Shown here piece by piece: positions 58,746-64,000 of a DNA stretch of 64,000 bases. The notes beneath the pieces were generated by a model. That model ran no database searches, was not told the DNA's origin, and worked only from the letters and a program-made list of their open reading frames with translations. Source of the DNA: Streptomyces kaniharaensis (lineage in GTDB: Bacteria > Actinomycetota > Actinomycetes > Streptomycetales > Streptomycetaceae); NCBI RefSeq assembly GCF_009569385.1, contig NZ_WBOF01000002.1:1-64000 (forward strand), in the 5' to 3' direction. The stretch's first letter is position 1; each line of letters starts with the position of its first letter. The position numbers and the translations under genes were made by a program.

Positions 58746-58920
58746 GGTGATCCGCCTGCGTCGACACCTGGGCGTGCACGCGGCCGCCGGCCTCCGCGCT
58801 CTCCAACGCCTCCTCCCGCAGATGCGCCGGCTGCTGGAGATCACCGGCACCGACGAGGTCTTCACCGTCCGCCCGAGTGTGAGCGCCGCCATCGAGGCGA
58901 CCCGTGCCGAGGGCGGGTGA
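58746..58920 (+). pseudogene. C-terminal remnant of a STAS-domain anti-sigma antagonist
   Basis: Plus-strand RLRRHLGVHAAAGLRALQRL, PQMRRLLEITGTDEVFTVRP and SVSAAIEATRAEGG to TGA 58918-58920 resembles the last helices of SpoIIAA-type STAS proteins (LEITGTDEVF). It has been fused to the truncated helicase on the opposite strand; the open frame upstream of 58746 is helicase antisense. Confidence 0.55.
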
Positions 58921-58927
58921 GGGGCCC

Positions 58928-59194
58928 GTGGACACGCCGCGCCGGTACGCGATCACCCTGCCCCGCCCACCCGGCGCACACCCGCCGCCCGAAATCGTCA
59001 TCGTCTACGCGGCCGGCGAGACGACCACCGACGGCACCCCCGTCTACACGGACGAGGTCGACGTGCTCGGCGGTCTCGGGGTCGCCCTCGCATTCGAGGT
59101 ACCGGAACTCGTAGTGTCCGCGCAGTTCGTGGACCCAGTCCCGCCACGGCATCTCCCGCCCGTCCACCACCGGCGTCCCGCAGCCGAGCCATAG
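58928..59194 (+). CDS. Possible small hypothetical protein
   Basis: From GTG 58928, seven bases after the STAS remnant stop, the plus frame reads VDTPRRYAITLPRPPGAHPP, EIVIVYAAGETTTDGTPVYT and DEVDVLGG. From about 59060 the minus strand looks more protein-like (FRLWLGCGTPVVDGREMPWR, DWVHELRGHYEFRYLECEGD), so a junction between two gene fragments on opposite strands may lie near 59055. Neither family is recognised. Confidence 0.3.
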   Translation: MDTPRRYAITLPRPPGAHPPPEIVIVYAAGETTTDGTPVYTDEVDVLGGLGVALAFEVPELVVSAQFVDPVPPRHLPPVHHRRPAAEP

Positions 59195-59235
59195 ACGGAA
59201 GTGGTCGGCGACGATCTTCGGCCTCGGTCTCACCT
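59065..59235 (-). pseudogene. Protein-like fragment on the minus strand
   Basis: KIVADHFRLWLGCGTPVVDG, EMPWRDWVHELRGHYEFRYL and ECEGDPETAEHVDLVRVDGG read naturally, while the continuation does not. No start is identifiable. It competes with the plus-strand frame above. Confidence 0.3.
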
Positions 59236-60423
59236 GGCGCTGACAATGGAGGGCGGACCGTCTCCAGGCTGTTCTCGGCGCAGGCGCTCCGGCCCGCGCC
59301 GACGGCGACGGCGGACGGGCAAGGGCGGCAGCGGCGACGGCGACGGCGACGGCGGACAACAGCACAGCGAGACGGCCGGACGACGGGACCACAACGAGCC
59401 CGCGACACGGCGACCCCATCACGGCAAGGGCGGCGGCCCGACGGAGCCGCCGGGCCGACGACGGCGAGCACACGGCACGGGCGCACCACCACGGCGACGG
59501 ACGGGACGGCCCCACCCACCCACCCACCCACGCGGCCGGCACCAGCCGGACGCAGAGAAGAAAAGCCCAGCGCAGCGACCGGCCACACCGACCAACGCCC
59601 CCACCCAACCCACCCCCACCCAGACAGCAAGCGGGGCCCAGGAAGGTAAGTCGGCGTGGTGGTTCGGCCCGTCACCCCCGCTGAGCAGCGCAAACAGCCG
59701 GACAGCGGGACCGTGGCCGTCCGCTGAACCGAACCCTGTACGCAACCAGAAACACACCCAGAAACGCAGGTTCCGGGGGCCGTACCGACCCCCGTACGCA
59801 ACCAGAAAACGCAACCGGCGCGGCGCAGCGCCGGTCGGGCCGCGGCTGGTGGATGGAGCAGGGCCTCTTCCCACGGCTATCGCGTGGGAAGAGGTGTCGC
59901 CCGTCCCAAGCGGCTTGCCCGACCGGTCCGACCTCGGGAAACAGGGGCTGGACCGTACGGTTGCCACTACCCCCGGCACAACCTCCGGACACACCGTCCA
60001 GCACCCCGTTCGGGCAGCCCTTCAGCACCCTGTCCAGACAACCACCCGACCGGGCAGGGAGCGGGCCGTCACGTGCGCCGGTGGCGTCCAGCGGGCCGGT
60101 CCGGGCCGCCCAGCGAGGGCAGGTCAACCATCGCGAGGACGTCGACTAGGGCCAATGCCACTGACTTAACAGCGATCGCCAGCCGCTGGCCCGATGCCGT
60201 TCCCGGCACTGCAGAGCATGTTCGACGAACTGATCCCGCCCGGCCTCCAGTGGTACTGGCGCGGCGACTCACCGGCATCACATGGAGCGAACTGCCGCAC
60301 TCCTGCACCGGGCTGCACAACGTGCCCGACACACCGGACATCCAGACGGGTTCCCCCGCCAGAGGCACCGGCGTCATCCACCAGGACGATGCCGCGGATA
60401 GGCTGCTGCCGAAGGCTGTGAGC
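59236..60423. other. Gene-poor GC-rich region with short repeats
   Basis: No credible gene. It contains CCACCCACCCACCCA-type runs near 59515, a direct repeat GTACGCAACCAGAAA near 59748 and near 59794, CAGCACCC repeats near 60000-60030, and the hairpin listed separately. The composition resembles the long non-coding repeats at 865-1665 and 61363-62613. Confidence 0.5.
59864..59894. terminator. 12-bp hairpin
   Basis: CCTCTTCCCACG and CGTGGGAAGAGG flank a 7-nt loop (GCTATCG). It could be a terminator or a structured site in the non-coding region; no gene ends nearby. Confidence 0.5.
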
Positions 60424-60987
60424 ATGAAGACGACGACGATGCCCGCGGCCGCTCCCACCACAGACGGCACCGAGCGACCCGTGCCGCGCTGGGCCACCGC
60501 CATGGCGCGGGCCATCCCGCTGGTCGGACTGCCCGCGTGCCTGTGGCGGCTGCCGTTCGCGTTCGGCTTCACCATGGGCACGGTGCAGGAAAAGACCTAC
60601 GACTGGTGGGAGATCGCGCCGTACGTCTTCACCCTGAGCACGGTCTCGGAGTGCCTCGCCCTGCTCTCCCTCGGCCTGGTGCGCGGGTGGGGCGAGGTCG
60701 CGCCCGGCTGGATCCCGGTCATCGGTGGCCGGCGGGTGCCGCCGGCCGCGGCGATCGTGCCGGCGACCCTCGGCGGGCTGGTGTTGACCGGCGTACTGGT
60801 CGAGTGGTCGCTCGGGATCCTCGGCGTCCTCCCCGGCCTGCACTACACCGACAACGGGTGGCGGGTACTGGCAGTGTGCTGCCAGTCCCTGTTGGTCATG
60901 TGGGGCCCGCTGCTGCTGGCCGTCACCTACGCCTACTGGGCACGGCGTCGGAACGAACCGCGTCCAAGGGAGTTCGGGTGTTGCTGA
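60424..60987 (+). CDS. Integral membrane protein, unknown function
   Basis: A 187-residue protein with about four hydrophobic helices (AIPLVGLPACLWRLPFAFGF, SECLALLSLGLV, IVPATLGGLVLTGVLVEWSL, SLLVMWGPLLLAVTYAYWAR) and conserved-looking loops (EKTYDWWEIAPYVFTLSTVS, GWGEVAPGWIPVIGGRRVPP). I recognise this kind of protein from Streptomyces genomes but no function. ATG 60424 follows GGCTGTGAGC; upstream frames are non-coding. Convergent with the next gene. Confidence 0.75.
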   Translation: MKTTTMPAAAPTTDGTERPVPRWATAMARAIPLVGLPACLWRLPFAFGFTMGTVQEKTYDWWEIAPYVFTLSTVSECLALLSLGLVRGWGEVAPGWIPVIGGRRVPPAAAIVPATLGGLVLTGVLVEWSLGILGVLPGLHYTDNGWRVLAVCCQSLLVMWGPLLLAVTYAYWARRRNEPRPREFGCC

Positions 60988-61030
60988 CGGCTTCTGACGG
61001 GCGGACGTGGGTGAACGGGAGACCGAGCGA

Positions 61031-61270
61031 TCAGCTCAACTGCTGCCGGGCGGCCTTCTTGGCCTCCGCCTTCGCCCGCAAACCCACCGCCTTGGGGGAG
61101 TCGCCGTACCACCACCACGTGTACCCGGCGATAGCCAAGTTCAAGGCCACGAAGACGAAGAAGACCGGCGTAAGGTGCGCGCCTCTGGACAGGATGTTGA
61201 TGATCGAGAAGATGTGGAGGATCGCGCCGCTGAGCAGGGCAGTCAGCGTCTTCTTGGTGCGGAGATTCAT
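61031..61270 (-). CDS. Small membrane protein
   Basis: A 79-residue protein with two helices (TLTALLSGAILHIFSIINIL, TPVFFVFVALNLAIAGYTWW) and a basic C-terminus (LRAKAEAKKAARQQLS). Positive-inside rule places both ends in the cytoplasm. Unknown function. It is lower in GC than its surroundings. ATG 61270 is the natural start; the longer frame enters the non-coding repeat. Confidence 0.7.
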   Translation of the reverse strand: MNLRTKKTLTALLSGAILHIFSIINILSRGAHLTPVFFVFVALNLAIAGYTWWWYGDSPKAVGLRAKAEAKKAARQQLS

Positions 61271-61362
61271 GCCGCGCACTGTAGGGCCCTGCAGTGATGT
61301 TGACAAAATGTCACGACAGAAGGGCAAATACCGGGGCTGATCTGTCAAAACGCCAAGGGAGG

Positions 61363-62613
61363 AGCCGAGGCCAGCCAACCGGCGCAGCCCGCTGCAACAC
61401 GGGGTGCAACACACCCACCCGCCCCGCTCCCGGCCACATAACACCAGGTCAGACCCGCAACACGGCCCCGTGCTGCACCCCCGCGCAACACCGCGGTTGC
61501 ACCCCCGCGTTGCACCCCCACCCACCACCCGGCCGCCGAACACCACCACCAGGAGAAAGCCGCCCCGAGAACGGCCGCCCCTCCCGGCCGTACCCGACCG
61601 CCCTGGACAGCAGCCCCGGACGGCGGCCCCGGACCGCGACCAGGACCACCGGCACCTGGCGGTCGCCGGCACCCGGCTGCGGCCACCACCCGAGCGGCAG
61701 CCGCGGACCCGCCCGGCACCCTGTCGCACCCACCTGTCGCGCCCCCACCACACACAGGGGAACAGGGGTATCCGCCCACGTCACAACACGCGACAGCACC
61801 CCACACGACAGGCAACACGCGACAGCAGGCGCGACAGCACCAACCCACCCCGAACCGACCCCCCAGCCACCACCCCCAACCACCACCAGAACAACCTCCA
61901 CGGCGGCCTGACGGCCACCCAGCCACCCAGCCAGGACGGCGGCACGCAGCGAGGCCGGCGGAAGCACAGGGACGGCGACGGCAGCGAGCCCGGCGGCCCG
62001 GGACGGCCGCGCAGCACCGCCCGGAGCGGGGCGGGCGGGCACGGCCGAAGCAGAGGCGCGGCCCGGACTGCGGCCCGGCAAGCAGGCAGGCAGGCGGGGC
62101 GCAGCACCGACCAGAGCGGCGCAGCGGCCCGGACGGCAGCCAGGTCGGCGGGACGGCGACGGCGGCGCAGAGGGGGCCCCGGACGGCGGCCCCCGGCCCG
62201 CGCACGGCCCTGGACGACGGCGACCGAGCAGGACGCAGCAGGCCCGGACGGCGCAGAGGGCCGGCGGCACAACCCCGGACGAAACCGAACACCGACCCCC
62301 GCCACCACCCCCACCCCGCAATTCCGCCCCGAATTCAGACCACCACCATCAACCAATCCGCCAAAACAACCGAACGAAATACCCGGCGGAGTTCAGCCCC
62401 GAAAACACACCCAACAGCACCCCGCCGGCCCCAAGCGGCCCGACCCGACCCACGACCCCACTCGCCACCACACACAGTCACCAAACCAGCCACCACCACC
62501 CACCCCACACCCCCAACAGGCCCAACCAAAGGTCCGGACAACCACGTGCCAGAGGCCATTTGACGCCCACCACCACCAACAGGTCACACCTGCGATCCCC
62601 GCCCACCCGCCTG
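61363..62613. repeat. Long non-coding direct repeat, copy B
   Basis: Counterpart of 865-1665, same orientation, longer by an internal segment (about 61530-61870). It ends where the IS3 remnant begins. As in copy A, the right third is C/A-rich on the plus strand and no conserved frame exists. Confidence 0.75.
61392..61522. repeat. GTGCAAC/GTTGCAC iteron-like cluster B
   Basis: CTGCAACAC at 61392, GTGCAACAC at 61404, inverted GTGCTGCAC at 61470 and GGTTGCACC/CGTTGCACC near 61495-61520, in the same order as cluster A. Confidence 0.45.
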
Positions 62614-62977
62614 TGAGCTTCCCCCGCTGGGTGGGAGGTGGTCATTACCTGGTGAGGGCGGGTGTGGGTGGTTCGACGGCCACTGGTTCGGCCGTCGCGT
62701 GGTCGGCGTAGTACTTCGCCTCGTACTCGTCGGGGCTGAGCCAGCCGAGTCGTTTCTGGATGCGGCGGGTGTTGTACCAGCCGTCGATGTAGGCGAACAG
62801 GGCCAGGTCCGCGTCCGTGCGGGTGGCGAAGGTCGTGCGGCGCACGCACTCGGTCTTCAGCACGCTCCAGAAGTTCTCCGCGAGGGCGTTGTCGAACGAG
62901 TCGCCGACGGTTCCCATGCTGGGCTCGATTCCCGCCTTCAGCAGGCGAGTTGTGAGCTTGATGGACGTGTATTGGGT
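62614..62977 (-). mobile_element. IS3 family remnant (transposase C-terminus)
   Basis: The frame 62645-62977 encodes the end of an IS3-family OrfB integrase: STQYTSIKLTTRLLKAGIEP, SMGTVGDSFDNALAENFWSV (the second Asp and approach to Glu), LKTECVRR and IQKRLGWLSPDEYEAKYYAD. TGAGCTTCCCCCGC at 62614 looks like the IS terminal repeat. The upstream part is replaced at 62978 by an IS30-type end, so this copy was interrupted by that insertion. Confidence 0.85.
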
Positions 62978-64000
62978 GGATTCAACTGGTCGTCGCAACA
63001 CCTCGATTGTGGAGGTGTCGGATGGGGCGGCCTGCGGGGTGGACGACGAAGGTGACGGGGCGTCCGGCGATGCGGTCGCCGGGCCGGCCGCCGGTGCGTC
63101 GGGATGTGGAGCGCGCGTTCTGGTTGAAGATCGCCGAGGGACTCACGAGCGAGGATGCCGCGCTGGCGTGCGGCGTGTCCGGGCCGGTCGGTTCGCGGTG
63201 GTTCCGCGATCGTGGCGGGATGCCTTCGATCCAGCTCAGTCCGCTGTCAGGTCGGTATCTGTCGTTCGCCGAGCGCGAGGAGATCGCCCTGCTGAGGGCC
63301 CAGGACACCGGCGTGAGAGAGATAGCCCGCAGGCTGGGGCGCTCGCCGTCGACGATCTCTCGGGAGCTGCGGCGCAACGCGGCCACGAGGTGCGGGCGGC
63401 TCGACTACCGGGCCTCGATCGCGCAGTGGAAGGCCGAGCTGGCGGCAGGCCGGCCGAAGACCGCGAAGCTCGCGGCCGACGAGCGGCTGCGCGAGTACGT
63501 GCAGGACCGGTTGGCCGGCTTGATCCAGGCTCCCGACGGGAGGCTGGTGCCGGGTCCGGCGACGCAGGAGTGGAAGGGGCGGAACAAGCCCCGCCGTCAG
63601 GACCGGCGTTGGGCGACGGCGTGGAGTCCGGAGCAGATAGCGAAGCGGTTGCTGGTCGACTATCCGGACGACGAATCCATGCGGATCTCGCACGAGGCGA
63701 TCTACCAGGCCCTCTACGTCCAGGGCCGCGGCGCGCTCGAGCGTGAGCTGGTCACGTGCCTGCGGACCGGGCGTGCCCTTCGGGTTCCGCGCTCGCGCGC
63801 CCGCCAGAAGGCGGCCGGTCACGTCACGCCCGACGTGATGATCAGCGAGCGTCCCGCCGAGGCCGAGGACCGGGCCGTCGCGGGCCACTGGGAAGGCGAT
63901 CTGATCATCGGGACGAACCGCCTGGTCCACCTTCCGCGGATGGAAGGCGTCGAGCCAAGGGTGAAGAACGGCCCCGCGCTGGCCGGCTACGGAGCCGAGG
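62978..64000 (+). mobile_element. IS30 family element, left end inside the window
   Basis: It begins with GGATTCAACTGGTCGTCGCA, which resembles IS30-type terminal repeats of Streptomyces, and contains a transposase gene that runs past the window edge. It is inserted in the IS3 transposase gene. Confidence 0.75.
63022..64000 (+). CDS. IS30 family transposase (partial at window edge)
   Basis: An open frame of 326 codons to the window end. HTH regions are FAEREEIALLRAQDTGVREI and ARRLGRSPSTISRELRRNAA; then WSPEQIAKRLLVDYPDDESM, ISHEAIYQALYVQGRGALER and the first catalytic block GHWEGDLIIGTNR. Directly after it the usual SAIGTLVER-type segment is absent and LVHLPRMEGVEPRVKNGPAL follows, so about 15 residues seem deleted in frame next to the active site. 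The downstream DE residues lie outside the window. Confidence 0.88.
   Translation, partial: MGRPAGWTTKVTGRPAMRSPGRPPVRRDVERAFWLKIAEGLTSEDAALACGVSGPVGSRWFRDRGGMPSIQLSPLSGRYLSFAEREEIALLRAQDTGVREIARRLGRSPSTISRELRRNAATRCGRLDYRASIAQWKAELAAGRPKTAKLAADERLREYVQDRLAGLIQAPDGRLVPGPATQEWKGRNKPRRQDRRWATAWSPEQIAKRLLVDYPDDESMRISHEAIYQALYVQGRGALERELVTCLRTGRALRVPRSRARQKAAGHVTPDVMISERPAEAEDRAVAGHWEGDLIIGTNRLVHLPRMEGVEPRVKNGPALAGYGAE

Overview
The window is very GC-rich. It carries secreted (lipo)proteins, an AfsR/SARP regulator, an ECF sigma operon, WYL regulators and actinobacterial insertion sequences. All of this fits Streptomyces or a close relative such as Kitasatospora, and the IS load, broken genes and lack of housekeeping genes point to a chromosome arm or a large plasmid. 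The assignment rests on gene content; I saw no rRNA, tRNA, CRISPR array or recognised replication gene.

Layout. 1-1665: gene-poor CA-rich sequence whose right half (about 865-1665) recurs as a diverged direct repeat at 61363-62613. 1666-5000: mosaic of remnants (two CxxC proteins, a TnsC-type ATPase tail, a nickel/cobalt transporter tail, a frameshifted tniQ), a small secreted protein and a 42-bp perfect palindrome. 5279-9004: MepB, a hypothetical, a broken winged-helix gene, a VOC protein and a truncated HTH regulator. 9117-13866: a TetR-controlled block (TetR, MFS exporter, metallo-hydrolase, AtzG-like subunit, amidase) with matching operator-like sites and two minisatellites. 14577-18808: a tightly overlapping operon (ECF sigma, zinc-finger anti-sigma, ABC ATPase, two membrane proteins). 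19447-21800: small genes, a nucleoside hydrolase and debris. 21914-23573: IS1380 with TTAA target duplications. 23574-35175: an RHS polymorphic-toxin locus with one intact SMI1/KNR4 immunity gene, a second immunity remnant and a 3582-residue secreted RHS protein ending in a putative nuclease tip. 35615-37678: serine hydrolase and MerR regulator. 37910-43655: stacked insertion sequences (ISL3, IS256 remnant, IS110, ISKra4); the ISKra4 element splits an AbiTii-type gene. 45217-55160: AfsR-like regulator plus an exported-protein cluster (two trypsin-like lipoprotein proteases, one frameshifted; a ricin-type lectin; a Thr/Pro-linker lipoprotein), an FMN reductase and a WYL regulator with its divergent partner. 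55535-59200: broken hypothetical, truncated helicase, STAS tail. 59200-62613: gene-poor repeats with two small membrane proteins. 62614-64000: IS3 remnant interrupted by an IS30 element that runs off the window.

How the parts connect. Three themes stand out. (1) Conflict systems: the RHS toxin with SMI1 immunity genes, and an abortive-infection-like gene inactivated by a transposon. (2) Regulation: a TetR site set, a WYL operator, a MerR-type operator, and 11-bp-period heptamer pairs (CCTRTCA) next to the AfsR gene that also sit upstream of the protease and lectin genes, which suggests a small secretome regulon. (3) Recombination: long direct repeats, gene fusions and many single-base frameshifts clustered in accessory genes, while long genes such as the RHS gene are open.
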